NCBI GenBank assembly: GCA_020636505.1
Contig: JACJXR010000004.1
Location: forward strand, 186,001 to 250,000
Direction of reading: 5' to 3'
DNA length: 64,000 nt
Source of the DNA: Chitinophagales bacterium
GTDB taxonomy: Bacteria > Bacteroidota > Bacteroidia > Chitinophagales > Chitinophagaceae
This document shows, one piece after another, positions 41,766-51,363 of the stretch (position 1 is the first letter of the stretch; every line of letters starts with the position of its first letter). Made by a program: the position numbers and the translations under genes. The notes under the pieces were generated by a model. That model ran no database searches and was not told the origin of the DNA. It saw only the letters and a program-made list of their open reading frames with translations.

Positions 41766-44219
41766 ATGGCCAATCGTCTTACTCTACTGTTTTTCACGTT
41801 CATATTCATGACACATATTACACTTGCACAACAAGTGGGCTATGTGACAGGACGAGTTACCAACGAAAAAGGTAAAGGTATCGATGGCGTAACCGTCGCC
41901 ATTACAGGAACGTCCATAGGTACCAATACAGACAGAAAGGGTGAATACAAGCTGGAAGTACCCGGCAACATATCTGTTACCATTGTTTATTCATACTTAA
42001 GTTATCAAAAACAGTCTCGGTCCATCTCATTGATACCGGGGCAGACAAAAGAGATCGATATAACGCTTAAAGCAGAGGTTACAGAGCTTGAAGGTTTCAC
42101 AAAGTCTGCTGAGCGCAGAGACCAGGCGGGAGTAATACCACTCGATATCAGCAAAGCGAACACCATACCTAACACCGGCTTCGGTAGTGGTGTGGAAGCA
42201 TTGATAAAAACATATGTGGGCAGTAACAACGAGCTTACATCCCAATACAATGTAAGAGGCGGCAATTACGACGAGAACCTTGTGTATGTGAATGACTTTG
42301 AAATTTATCGTCCTTTCCTTACACGCAGTGGACAGCAAGAAGGTATGAGCTTTGTGAATGCCGACCTTGTAGCCGGTGTTGACTTTTCGGTAGGTGGTTT
42401 TCAATCCAAATACGGTGATAAGATGTCCAGCGTATTGGATGTGAAATACAAAAAACCCACAGAGTTCGGAGGACGCATTGTAGCTAGTATGCTTGGAGCA
42501 AGCCTTGCGTTGGAGGGAGCTTCCAAAAATCAAAAACTGACATGGTTGTTTGGTGCAAGACACAAAAGCAACCAATACTTACTGAAATCACAACCGACAA
42601 AAGGTATATACAACCCTTCATTCACAGATATTCAAGCCGATATAGTTTATAACATCAGCAAGAAGTGGGAAGTGGAGCTGATAGGCAACTATGCCAGAAA
42701 CCGCTTCAACTTCGCACCTGAAGAACAAACAAGCAGCTTTGGACTCATAAACAAAGCATTCCAACTAAGGGTATTCTACGACGGTAAAGAGATCGACCAG
42801 TTCGATTCTCGTTTTGGAGGCATATCAACTACGTTCAAACCCAATAAAAAACTTAGGTTGAAACTATTGGCTTCAGGATTTCAGACGAACGAAAAAGAGA
42901 CCTACGATATCCTTGGCGAATACTTGCTTGGCGAATTGGAAACAGACCTTGGCAAAGAGTCTTTCGGGCAATTGAAAACATATTTGGGTACAGGTATCAT
43001 ACATACTTATGCTAGGAACTACCTGAAAGTAAACGTTGCCGATGTTGGTCACAGAGGGCTATACGATGGCGGTAAGCACTTCATCCAATGGGGTGTTGGA
43101 GGTAGCGTAACATCCATCGACGATAAGCTGAACGAGTGGGAAAGACGAGATTCTGCAGGTTATACACAGCCTTTCGATCCAAACAAGTTGGAGCTGACAA
43201 GAGTTTACTCTTCAACAGCATCTTTTAACTACATCCGATATACCGGATATCTTCAGGACAATTTCTACTTCGGAGACTCAACAAAGCTTACAGGCTCGAT
43301 AGGTGCTCGTTTCAATTACAGCACACTCAACAAAGAACTGCTTATTAGCCCAAGAGCTCATTTGGCATACAAACCCAATTGGGAAAGAGATTGGATATTC
43401 AAGTTGGCGGGAGGCCTTTACCAACAGCCTCCGTTCTACCGAGAAATGCGTGACCTGAATGGTGTCGTAAACCAAAGCCTCAAAGCTCAGAAATCGTATC
43501 ATATACTACTGGGTACAGGCTACAACTTCAAAGCAGCAAAAAGGCCGTTCAAGCTGACGACCGAAGTCTACTACAAAGGCCTCTGGGATATTGTACCGTA
43601 CGAATACGACAATGTGCGTATCAGATATTTCGGCAACAACAATGCTCGTGGCCGCGTATATGGTGGAGAACTTAGGCTATATGGTGACATCGTGAAAAAC
43701 GCCACATCTTGGATAAGCGTTGGAATTTTGCGTGCCGAAGAAGACATAATCAATGATAACATCGTCTATCAAGACGTTAGCGGTGTGGACAGTGCCATTG
43801 TTTATCCGGGCTATATCCCTCGTCCGGCCGACCAGAGATTCATGTTGGGCATGTATTTCGAGGATTATCTACCACGAAACGAGAACTTCAAAATGCACCT
43901 GAACCTGATATATACATCAGGGTTACCGTTCGGCCCTCCCGACAAACAACGATATGGTGATACGCTAAGACTACCCGATTATAAAAGGGTTGACATCGGC
44001 TTCTCAGCATTACTACTTGACGGCGGCAAACATTTGGACAGCAAGGTGTATAAAAGCTTTAAGAAGATCTGGTTCAGCGTAGAGGTGTTCAACCTTTTGG
44101 GTATACAGAACACTCTTTCCTACTCATGGATACAAGATCAGAGCAGCGGGCTTACCTTTGCGGTACCCAATAGGCTGACATCAAGATTGATAAACGCCAA
44201 GCTTATTATTGACTTCTGA
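41766..44219 (+). CDS. TonB-dependent receptor with N-terminal carboxypeptidase-like domain
   Basis: 817 residues from the ATG at 41766; an in-frame TTG three codons earlier is possible. Signal peptide ends THITLA before Gln. A carboxypeptidase D regulatory-like domain (about 25-110) begins GYVTGRVTNEKGKGIDGVTV. The plug (about 120-230) includes YNVRGGNYDENLVYVNDFEIY. The rest is a 22-strand outer-membrane barrel ending in an aromatic strand (NAKLIIDF). It would import a bound ligand with TonB-ExbBD energy. There is no SusD partner next to it, so it is not a glycan-uptake SusCD pair; the ligand is unknown. The stop overlaps an in-frame TTG of the next small gene. Confidence 0.9.
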   Translation: MANRLTLLFFTFIFMTHITLAQQVGYVTGRVTNEKGKGIDGVTVAITGTSIGTNTDRKGEYKLEVPGNISVTIVYSYLSYQKQSRSISLIPGQTKEIDITLKAEVTELEGFTKSAERRDQAGVIPLDISKANTIPNTGFGSGVEALIKTYVGSNNELTSQYNVRGGNYDENLVYVNDFEIYRPFLTRSGQQEGMSFVNADLVAGVDFSVGGFQSKYGDKMSSVLDVKYKKPTEFGGRIVASMLGASLALEGASKNQKLTWLFGARHKSNQYLLKSQPTKGIYNPSFTDIQADIVYNISKKWEVELIGNYARNRFNFAPEEQTSSFGLINKAFQLRVFYDGKEIDQFDSRFGGISTTFKPNKKLRLKLLASGFQTNEKETYDILGEYLLGELETDLGKESFGQLKTYLGTGIIHTYARNYLKVNVADVGHRGLYDGGKHFIQWGVGGSVTSIDDKLNEWERRDSAGYTQPFDPNKLELTRVYSSTASFNYIRYTGYLQDNFYFGDSTKLTGSIGARFNYSTLNKELLISPRAHLAYKPNWERDWIFKLAGGLYQQPPFYREMRDLNGVVNQSLKAQKSYHILLGTGYNFKAAKRPFKLTTEVYYKGLWDIVPYEYDNVRIRYFGNNNARGRVYGGELRLYGDIVKNATSWISVGILRAEEDIINDNIVYQDVSGVDSAIVYPGYIPRPADQRFMLGMYFEDYLPRNENFKMHLNLIYTSGLPFGPPDKQRYGDTLRLPDYKRVDIGFSALLLDGGKHLDSKVYKSFKKIWFSVEVFNLLGIQNTLSYSWIQDQSSGLTFAVPNRLTSRLINAKLIIDF

Positions 44220-44235
44220 TGCAAAACCAACCAAA

Positions 44236-44463
44236 ATGAAATTCATCATACCTGCCATACTGGGCATGACCATTTTATTCGTGTCTTGTAAGAAAAAAGA
44301 CTCCTACGGCTATACATGCACCTGCAAAGAGAAAGTATCGGGCGCGATAGACACTACTTTCACACTGAGGGTAGGCACATCGGGCGAAGCCGATTACTTG
44401 TGCAACAACGTTGCCGACACCTCAAACAAATATGGAAAAAACGTTGAGTGTACACTGAAATAG
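44236..44463 (+). CDS. Small Cys-rich lipoprotein (first of a pair)
   Basis: 75 residues from the ATG at 44236; a TTG at 44209 inside the receptor gene is less likely. Lipoprotein signal peptide with lipobox LFVSC, then KKKDS. The mature protein has four more Cys in the order YTCTC ... YLCNN ... ECTLK. The next gene has the same pattern (YSCDC ... RLCDD ... TCKLN), so they are diverged paralogues. Two disulphides are likely in the periplasm. It lies 16 bp after the receptor gene and may be its operon partner. I do not recognise the family. Confidence 0.7.
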   Translation: MKFIIPAILGMTILFVSCKKKDSYGYTCTCKEKVSGAIDTTFTLRVGTSGEADYLCNNVADTSNKYGKNVECTLK

Positions 44464-44534
44464 CCGTTCTTTGTTATTCAACAAACAGATGACAATTTGC
44501 TACAATTCGTAGACAAAAAATCTTAATTGTTTTA

Positions 44535-44542
44535 TACTTTTG
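44535..44542 (+). promoter_or_regulatory. Putative -7 element of the second small lipoprotein gene
   Basis: TACTTTTG, an exact TAnnTTTG match, 46 bp upstream of the ATG at 44589. It suggests the second paralogue has its own promoter. No -33 TTG at normal spacing. Confidence 0.5.
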
Positions 44543-44588
44543 TTAATAAATTGGCTATTTTGGCAACCTGAAATATTAAACTAATAAG

Positions 44589-44807
44589 ATGAAGAAAGTT
44601 TTAATAATAGTAGCAGCGAGCATAACATTTGCATCTTGTACAAAAAACTATTCATGTGATTGTGAAAGCAAGGCCACAGGTGAAACGAATCAACTACTAT
44701 TTAAAACAAACAGTAAGAGTCACGCTAACCGTCTTTGTGACGACTATGCTTCTCGTGTAAGAAACGCGATAGTTGAAAAAAGTGACTACACTTGTAAACT
44801 GAATTAA
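44589..44807 (+). CDS. Small Cys-rich lipoprotein (second of a pair)
   Basis: 72 residues. Lipobox TFASC after a short hydrophobic segment (MKKVLIIVAASI), followed by TKN. Mature Cys pattern YSCDC ... LCDD ... YTCKLN matches the preceding gene, including the final C-x-L. It is probably a small disulphide-bonded periplasmic or outer-membrane lipoprotein. It has its own promoter-like element and a strong terminator, so it can be expressed independently of the TonB receptor. No known family recognised. Confidence 0.7.
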   Translation: MKKVLIIVAASITFASCTKNYSCDCESKATGETNQLLFKTNSKSHANRLCDDYASRVRNAIVEKSDYTCKLN

Positions 44808-44830
44808 TCAAACTCATTGTTTTTGATATG

Positions 44831-44858
44831 AATGCCGGCTCTAAAAGCCGGCATTTTT
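44831..44858 (+). terminator. Intrinsic terminator after the small lipoprotein gene
   Basis: A 10-bp perfect stem AATGCCGGCT / AGCCGGCATT, 5-nt loop, then T-tract to 44858. Confidence 0.9.
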
Positions 44859-44896
44859 CATGTAAACACCACCCTAGAAAAGCTGATATTTTTTTT

Positions 44897-44904
44897 TAGA
44901 TTTG
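44897..44904 (+). promoter_or_regulatory. Putative -7 element of the 94-residue protein gene
   Basis: TAGATTTG, an exact TAnnTTTG match, after a T10 tract. The ATG is only 16 bp downstream, so the mRNA leader would be about 10 nt or nearly leaderless. Confidence 0.5.
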
Positions 44905-44920
44905 TTATCGTCCCTCTATA

Positions 44921-45205
44921 ATGAGTAGTATAGATAATACCATAAGTCTCTTCGAGGAGATGTCTCAGGCGATCGCCACTAAATATTTGGCCGAAGTAAA
45001 GATTATGACGGCAGCCAAAGGTGAGCGTCCGGGGTTTGACGAATTGATGGCTATTCTGAAAAAATTTGAAAAGGAGCTGACACAGATAGGTGCACAAACC
45101 GTAGATACTGCCAAAAAAGTCAACAACCCTGAAATTGAGACCCTTACCGACAAATTACACACCATCATCAAATCAACTGTTGAAGGCTTCATAAAACAGC
45201 TTTAA
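44921..45205 (+). CDS. Small helical protein of unknown function
   Basis: 94 residues, no signal peptide, predicted almost entirely alpha-helical (SSIDNTISLFEEMSQAIATK ... FDELMAILKKFEKELTQIG ... LTDKLHTIIKSTVEGFI). It is rich in charged and Ala/Ile/Leu residues and could form a helical bundle or coiled-coil dimer. It lies alone between a terminator and the large SBBP gene, behind a clear -7 element with a very short leader. I do not recognise a family, and nothing in the neighbourhood fixes a role. Confidence 0.65.
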   Translation: MSSIDNTISLFEEMSQAIATKYLAEVKIMTAAKGERPGFDELMAILKKFEKELTQIGAQTVDTAKKVNNPEIETLTDKLHTIIKSTVEGFIKQL

Positions 45206-45296
45206 GCGGCAGTTATTAAAATGATATAAAAGAATTCCCTCATTTAGATTTCCTTAGTGTTTTTGGCTAACTTCATAGGTAGAGTCAAAAAAGCCT

Positions 45297-48200
45297 ATGG
45301 CCAATATTTTACACAAATGTGTAATGTGCTTTTTATTGCTTTCTCTCTCTGTTTTCACATCCAATGCCGATGAGAGAGATGAGCTTGTTATGCCTGAATC
45401 CACGGGTATAAGATTTGTTGAAAATGTAGGCCAAATTACAGACCAATACGGAAGCAGAAGAAACGATATTGATTTCAAGGTCAATACCAGTACAGTGGAT
45501 GTATTTATCGGCAATGGCCACATACACTACCAATGGCGGCAGGAGGACAAAGAAAAGAATCAAATAAAAACTTATAGGCTTGACGTTACACTGAAAGGAG
45601 CTAACAAAAACGCTGTATTGGTAAAAAACAGTCCGAACGGCTATTTCGAAAAGTATTACAACGAAAATGTCAATGATGTAACTGCACGCTCTTACAACAA
45701 GATAACATACAAGAACGTATACCCTGGCATAGATTGGGTGTTGCATAGTGAAGACGGGAAAATGAAGTATGACTTTGTTGTTGGGTCGAGTGCTGATTAC
45801 AAAAACATACAAGTTGAGTATAACGGTGCCACATCATTGCAGCATGTAGATGGTAGACTCATTGTTGCAACCCCATTCGGTACGATTACAGAAGACCGCC
45901 CATATACCTATGAGGCTGGTATGCACTATCCCCTCAACTCTAACTATGTGTTGGAAGGCAACACTTTGTCGTTCGAGGTTTCAGGCATTACACAAAACAT
46001 CGTTATCGACCCTTCGTTGGAGTGGGCAACCTATTTTGGTGGCACAGCGGTCGAAGCGGGCTATTCCGTTACTACAGACTCAAGTTTCAATATTTACATG
46101 GCGGGTAGAACCAAAAGTTCTGCCAATATAGCAACCAGCGGTTCCTTTCAAGATACTATCAGTGGGCTCAACGATGGTTTCATAGCTAGTTATAATTCTG
46201 CGGGTATTTTAAGATGGGCCACCTACTATGGCGGAAAGGGTGACGATATCTTCTTTTCGATAACCAAAAACACCGATGACCATTTATTGGTGGCCGGTGT
46301 GACCGACACCTCATATAGCTTGGCCACATCAGGTACACACCAACCGAACCACGGCGGTGGCCAGAGTGATTGCTTCCTGCTTAAGATGAACACTAGCGGA
46401 AGTAGAGTGTGGTGTACTTATTACGGCGGTACGGGCAAAGAACAAGAAAACTTGGAGTATCAGGTGTATGTGGCTTGTGATGTAAACGACAACATTTATT
46501 TGGCAGGAACAACATTGAGCGACACAGGAATAGCAACGTCAGGCAGCAATATTGCCCAAAGCTCACGTGCCGGCAACTATGATGCCTTTCTTGTCAAGTT
46601 CAACAAGAACGGTGTTCGCCAATGGGGCACTTACTATGGAGGTACAGGTGTAGACAACTTCAGAAAAATAACATTCGACAACAGTAACAATGTATATGTC
46701 GCAGGTGAGTTTGAAAGTAGCGGCATGGCTTATGGAGCCGTACACCAATCCTCGTTGAAAGGAAAGACAGAATGTTTATTGGCAAAGTTCAATTCCGGCA
46801 ACGGAGCGCGGATATGGGCCACTTATTACGGAGGTAGTGAAGAGGATTCACCCCAAGGATTGGGCACAGATGATGGCTATAATATATATATGTCAGGATC
46901 TACCGCCAGCGGTACCGATATAGCCACCACTTCCGCATACCAAACAGTGCTAAATGCCGGATTGAGTACAGGAGTATACGATGCTTTCCTTGCGAAGTTT
47001 GACAGTAGCGGGAATATAATGTGGGGTACCTATTTCGGAGGAGAAGCAGTTGACCATAGTGGCGACCTTTTGATAGATGATGCGGGCAATCCTGTTTTTA
47101 CAGGTTCTACAGCCAGTGCAAGCACTATATCCACACAAGGTGCTCACCAAACTTCTCCGGGCGGCAACAACAGTTTCGATGCGTTCCTTGCAATATTTTC
47201 TCCGGTTGGCAATAAACTATGGAGTTCATACTATGGCGATACCAATCAGGATTATGGCTTTGGTGTAGCCATGATAGAAACAGGACACATATACGTTTGC
47301 GGTAACACTGCAAGTGTAGTGAATATCGCATACAGTGGAAGCCAGAATACACTTGGCGGTTCAAATGATGCTTTCTTGGCTAAGTTCACACCTGATACCA
47401 GTGCATTCATATTCCAACCGTTTACACAAACCACGCATTGCGATGGAGATACCTTTTCGTTGAAATACGGAACCACATCTCCATTTTATACGGGTAACAC
47501 ATTCATCGTACAGTTGTCGGATGCCACGGGCGGTTTTTCAAGCCCACAAACCATAGGCAGTGAATCGGGAACTACAGGCGGCAATATACTTTGTACTATG
47601 CCATCCAATGCCAACGGTACAGGATATCGAATACGGATAGTGACTACCAACCCTGCTGACACCTCATATGACAACGGTAACAACATTACAATTTACCAAA
47701 GGCCTGCAAAACCTACAGCCACAAACAACGGTCCTGTTTGTAGCAACGACACCTTAAAGCTGTATGCGACAACTACCACCTCCAACGTAACATATACTTG
47801 GACCGGTATATCAGGATTTATAACCACTCAACAAAACCCAATAAGAACTTCTTTACAAACAGGCTATTCCGGCAACTATATTGTTTCTGTATCCAAAAAC
47901 GGATGTTATCGAAAAGACACCACACAAGTCACCATTATACAAGCTCCGGACAAGCCTGTTGCAAGCAACAATGGTCCATTGTGTACAGGCGATACATTGA
48001 TAATATCCGCTACCAATATATCAACAGGAACCACGCTTTCTTGGACGGGACCGTCAGCGTTTTCATCTAACCAAGCAAGCCCTAGTCCTATTTACAATGT
48101 GACATTGAACCGTGGCGGTAATTACATTTTCAGCAGCACTTCGGGAAACGGTTGTGTCAGTTCGGATACAACTCTTGTTGTAGTCAACCAGTCACCTGCT

Positions 48201-50432
48201 GCTGTTACAGGATCGGGCAACTCTCCTGTATGTAGTGGAGATAACATAGTCCTTCTTTCGAGCACAGCCACATCGGGAGTAAATTACTACTGGACAGGAC
48301 CGGGAGGATTTTCATCTGCAAACCAAAACGCAACTATCACTAATGCGCAAGTGTCCCAGTCCGGCAACTACATCATTACAGTAAATATTGCATCTTGCTA
48401 TAAGAAAGACACTGTTGCCATTTCTGTTGTACAAAGCCCTACCAAACCTTTGGCAGAAAACAACTCACCTATATGTAGTGGCGACAACATTGAGCTTTAT
48501 GGCAGAAATGTATCTTCAGGAGCATCGGTATCATGGACAGGACCGGGAAGTTACAGTTCGTCTGTAGATAGTCCTGTTATAATGAATGCCTCTGTTACAG
48601 ATAGTGGCGATTATATCTTCACAACAACCATGAACGGTTGTTCCAAATCCGATACCACGCATGTCAGCGTTATTCAATCCGTACCACTGACACTCAGCAT
48701 AAATCTTGTTCCCGGAACTGTAGTTTGTCCGACGGCAGACCTCAACTTCTCCGTCACTCCAAGTCAACCGAATGGCACAAACTATTATTGGACAGGACCG
48801 GGAGGTTGGGGCAGTGGTTCTTCCACCCCAACACGTACCAATGTGACGTATGCAGATTCAGGTTATTATAAAATAATAACAACAAACGGTTCTTGCAGTT
48901 CCGGTATGGATAGTATCTACGTAAATGTCATCGATACCATATCTCCACCAAAGATCGTTACAAACAGTCCCGTTTGTCAAGGAGACACTTTGGTGCTTGA
49001 TGCCACACATGCTATCAACAACATTAACAGAACTTGGATAAAAACACCTTCGGGCTGGACAGGCTCTGCAAAGAAAATAACTTACTTCTCTGCAGATCAG
49101 GTCACACATGCAGGCACATACATTGTCAAGGCTTATTCAGGTGGTTGCACTTCATACGACACAACTGTCGTTACAGTTAAGCCTCTACCACAAAAACCAT
49201 CCTTGTCAAAAAACAGCCCACTTTGCGAAGGCCAATCCTTGGTACTTGGCAGCAATACCACGACAGCAGGTGCCACATACGAATGGTCAGGACCTGTAGG
49301 CTTTTCTACAACAACCAAAGACCCAAGTATAAACAATGTTACTTCCGCAAATGCCGGCTACTATAAATCCAGGAGCGTACTCAACGGTTGCTACTCTGAA
49401 TACGATAGCGTAAACGTCGTAGTGAATCTTAACCCCGACCCTGATGTTTCATCAAACAGTCCTGTTTGTGAACGAGGTCTGGCAGTATTATATGTTACAA
49501 ACCCGGGTAATCAAAACTACGTTTGGAGAAACAACAATGCCTCCTTCAATGGCAGTGGAGACACCGTAAAAATAACACCGACCACTTTGTTCAACGAAGG
49601 AATATATGTTGTTACCGCAACAGATAAACAAACAGGTTGCACAGGCACAGACTCCATTTTCTATGACATCATTCCTCTACCGGGTAAAATGACATTGGAT
49701 GCGGAAAGCGTATTGTGTACCGGCGAAGACCTTCATTTGGATGCCACCGATACCTCAACAAATATCATGTATCGATGGACAGGGCCAAACGATTACAATG
49801 CCCAAACAAAAACTACTTCTCGAACCGGTGTGACATTGCAGGATGCAGGGTACTATGTATTGACAGCATCGAGAGGCACTTGTGAGCTATCAGACAGCAT
49901 TGAAGTAACTATTAAACCTACTCCTAACGAACCTGTCATTGTAACAAACAGTCCTTTGACAATAGGTGATGACCTGAAGTTGGAAATCAAGAACCCAACA
50001 CCTGGCGCATCGTTTATTTGGAGAGGGCCAAACAACTTTGCCTCACAAGCGCAAAACCCGATACTGTTCAACATCGGTACTGAAGCTGCAGGTACATACG
50101 TGGTCATTACCACCTTAAACGGTTGTAGCATACAAGGTGTGGCGGTAGTAGATGTAAACATCGCCGGCAGTGAGAAGAACGAACTTGTATTGTACCCCAA
50201 CCCCAACAATGGGAACTTCACTGTAAAAGCCGAGCTACTGCAAGACCAGGAAATGCCTTATGAAATTGTGAATGCCATCGGTATGATAGTCTACCGAAAT
50301 ATTGCATTTTCCAACAACCGTTTATTGGAAGAGAATGTAAACATTAAAGACCTGTTGCCAAGCGGTGTATATGTATTCAGGATAATATATGCCGGCGAAG
50401 TTGTTGAAATTCCATTTACCGTGGTGAGATAA
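45297..50432 (+). CDS. Giant T9SS cargo protein: DUF7948-like domain, SBBP propeller repeats, Ig-like repeats
   Basis: 1711 residues. Signal peptide ~1-24 (TSNA); unlike most exported proteins here, the mature end is Asp, not Gln. Residues ~35-240 match the N-terminal domain of the truncated gene at the right edge (VENVGQITDQYGS; YNKITYKNVYPGIDWVLHS), a DUF7948-type unit. About eight SBBP-type repeats (~240-700) follow, each with W-x-TYYGG and a D/N-rich strand such as NIYLAGTT, probably a beta-propeller. Then come about ten Ig-like modules (~710-1620), most opening N-(G/S)-P-(V/L/I)-C-x-G-D. A sorting domain (~1630-1711) begins VLYPNPNNGNFTV. It is likely a surface adhesin or scaffold; no enzyme motif seen. 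Confidence 0.88.
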   Translation: MANILHKCVMCFLLLSLSVFTSNADERDELVMPESTGIRFVENVGQITDQYGSRRNDIDFKVNTSTVDVFIGNGHIHYQWRQEDKEKNQIKTYRLDVTLKGANKNAVLVKNSPNGYFEKYYNENVNDVTARSYNKITYKNVYPGIDWVLHSEDGKMKYDFVVGSSADYKNIQVEYNGATSLQHVDGRLIVATPFGTITEDRPYTYEAGMHYPLNSNYVLEGNTLSFEVSGITQNIVIDPSLEWATYFGGTAVEAGYSVTTDSSFNIYMAGRTKSSANIATSGSFQDTISGLNDGFIASYNSAGILRWATYYGGKGDDIFFSITKNTDDHLLVAGVTDTSYSLATSGTHQPNHGGGQSDCFLLKMNTSGSRVWCTYYGGTGKEQENLEYQVYVACDVNDNIYLAGTTLSDTGIATSGSNIAQSSRAGNYDAFLVKFNKNGVRQWGTYYGGTGVDNFRKITFDNSNNVYVAGEFESSGMAYGAVHQSSLKGKTECLLAKFNSGNGARIWATYYGGSEEDSPQGLGTDDGYNIYMSGSTASGTDIATTSAYQTVLNAGLSTGVYDAFLAKFDSSGNIMWGTYFGGEAVDHSGDLLIDDAGNPVFTGSTASASTISTQGAHQTSPGGNNSFDAFLAIFSPVGNKLWSSYYGDTNQDYGFGVAMIETGHIYVCGNTASVVNIAYSGSQNTLGGSNDAFLAKFTPDTSAFIFQPFTQTTHCDGDTFSLKYGTTSPFYTGNTFIVQLSDATGGFSSPQTIGSESGTTGGNILCTMPSNANGTGYRIRIVTTNPADTSYDNGNNITIYQRPAKPTATNNGPVCSNDTLKLYATTTTSNVTYTWTGISGFITTQQNPIRTSLQTGYSGNYIVSVSKNGCYRKDTTQVTIIQAPDKPVASNNGPLCTGDTLIISATNISTGTTLSWTGPSAFSSNQASPSPIYNVTLNRGGNYIFSSTSGNGCVSSDTTLVVVNQSPAAVTGSGNSPVCSGDNIVLLSSTATSGVNYYWTGPGGFSSANQNATITNAQVSQSGNYIITVNIASCYKKDTVAISVVQSPTKPLAENNSPICSGDNIELYGRNVSSGASVSWTGPGSYSSSVDSPVIMNASVTDSGDYIFTTTMNGCSKSDTTHVSVIQSVPLTLSINLVPGTVVCPTADLNFSVTPSQPNGTNYYWTGPGGWGSGSSTPTRTNVTYADSGYYKIITTNGSCSSGMDSIYVNVIDTISPPKIVTNSPVCQGDTLVLDATHAINNINRTWIKTPSGWTGSAKKITYFSADQVTHAGTYIVKAYSGGCTSYDTTVVTVKPLPQKPSLSKNSPLCEGQSLVLGSNTTTAGATYEWSGPVGFSTTTKDPSINNVTSANAGYYKSRSVLNGCYSEYDSVNVVVNLNPDPDVSSNSPVCERGLAVLYVTNPGNQNYVWRNNNASFNGSGDTVKITPTTLFNEGIYVVTATDKQTGCTGTDSIFYDIIPLPGKMTLDAESVLCTGEDLHLDATDTSTNIMYRWTGPNDYNAQTKTTSRTGVTLQDAGYYVLTASRGTCELSDSIEVTIKPTPNEPVIVTNSPLTIGDDLKLEIKNPTPGASFIWRGPNNFASQAQNPILFNIGTEAAGTYVVITTLNGCSIQGVAVVDVNIAGSEKNELVLYPNPNNGNFTVKAELLQDQEMPYEIVNAIGMIVYRNIAFSNNRLLEENVNIKDLLPSGVYVFRIIYAGEVVEIPFTVVR

Positions 50433-50484
50433 ACGGTTCTCTCTGTTAAATTTCCTATTTTAGTTGGTTCTAAAACCATAAATA

Positions 50485-51273
50485 ATGCAACGCAGTATCT
50501 ATTACTTGGCTGTATACCTCCTTAGTATATCCATATTGGCAACGACAGGATGCAAGAAAAAGAATAAAAGCGATTCGGATGTAACGTTTGTAAACCAAAC
50601 AGACAACCTACTGACGTTGGATATTTACGCCTCGTTCGATGACTATGCCAACAACAGAAGTTTATTCAAAAGGTCAACTATAAAAGCTCAAGACAGATTG
50701 ATAATACCCGGTGATGATTTCTCAAGCGGAAGAACCTATTACATGGATTGGTACTCCGAAGACTATTACCACAGCAACTGGTATAATGATGATTATGCGA
50801 TCAACAGTTCGCGTGTAGCATTCACCCCGCGTATCGCAGACAACACATACTACATAGAAGAGACTCACAAGGGTAATGGCAGGCGCGCTTTCATCAAAGG
50901 CAACGGCACAGAAAGCAATTGGCTTGCGGTTGGAGCTTACCTCTTCAGCAGCAATACCGGTTATTCCAACCAATGGACAACCCTTGATAACAATGAAAGG
51001 TTCAGACAGATAACGGTAAAAAAAGGCTTCAATGCAGTTTATAAATTCAAAGACAAGAGCGGAACCGACCAATCACAAGAATTACAATTCTTAGTACACC
51101 AAACGGACGTGCCTTACATTGAGTTCAAAGGAACTGATGCAAGCATACTCGGAAACATGACAGGCGGAAAGCTACCAACAGGAACTCCTCCCGACTATAA
51201 AAGCAACGCAATAGATACGGTTATGGCTTTGTTCCCGAACAGCGATTACATTTTCATGATGGTACGTCAATAG
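50485..51273 (+). CDS. Lipoprotein of unknown function (paralogue of the one at 51899)
   Basis: 262 residues. Lipoprotein signal peptide with lipobox ATTGC, then KKKNKSDSD, a charged stretch like surface-lipoprotein export signals in this phylum. The mature part is rich in Tyr/Trp/Asp (MDWYSEDYYHSNWYNDDY) and beta-strands. Three landmarks line up with the lipoprotein at 51899: the SNW segment, the GNG-x-x-S-x-W segment near residue 145, and a late L-x-F-x-(V/L) strand. The two are therefore diverged paralogues on either side of a double-HTH gene. No known domain recognised. Confidence 0.75.
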   Translation: MQRSIYYLAVYLLSISILATTGCKKKNKSDSDVTFVNQTDNLLTLDIYASFDDYANNRSLFKRSTIKAQDRLIIPGDDFSSGRTYYMDWYSEDYYHSNWYNDDYAINSSRVAFTPRIADNTYYIEETHKGNGRRAFIKGNGTESNWLAVGAYLFSSNTGYSNQWTTLDNNERFRQITVKKGFNAVYKFKDKSGTDQSQELQFLVHQTDVPYIEFKGTDASILGNMTGGKLPTGTPPDYKSNAIDTVMALFPNSDYIFMMVRQ

Positions 51274-51363
51274 TTTAAGACTGTCTGCTGTACGCAACAA
51301 TTTTACAATGTTTATTGTGATAACAGTTAGATATATGTATATTTACGTAAATGTACTTTAATA

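Noticed and set aside
41766..44219. A SusC/SusD glycan-utilisation pair
   Set aside because: The receptor is not followed by a SusD-like gene and no glycoside hydrolase is nearby.
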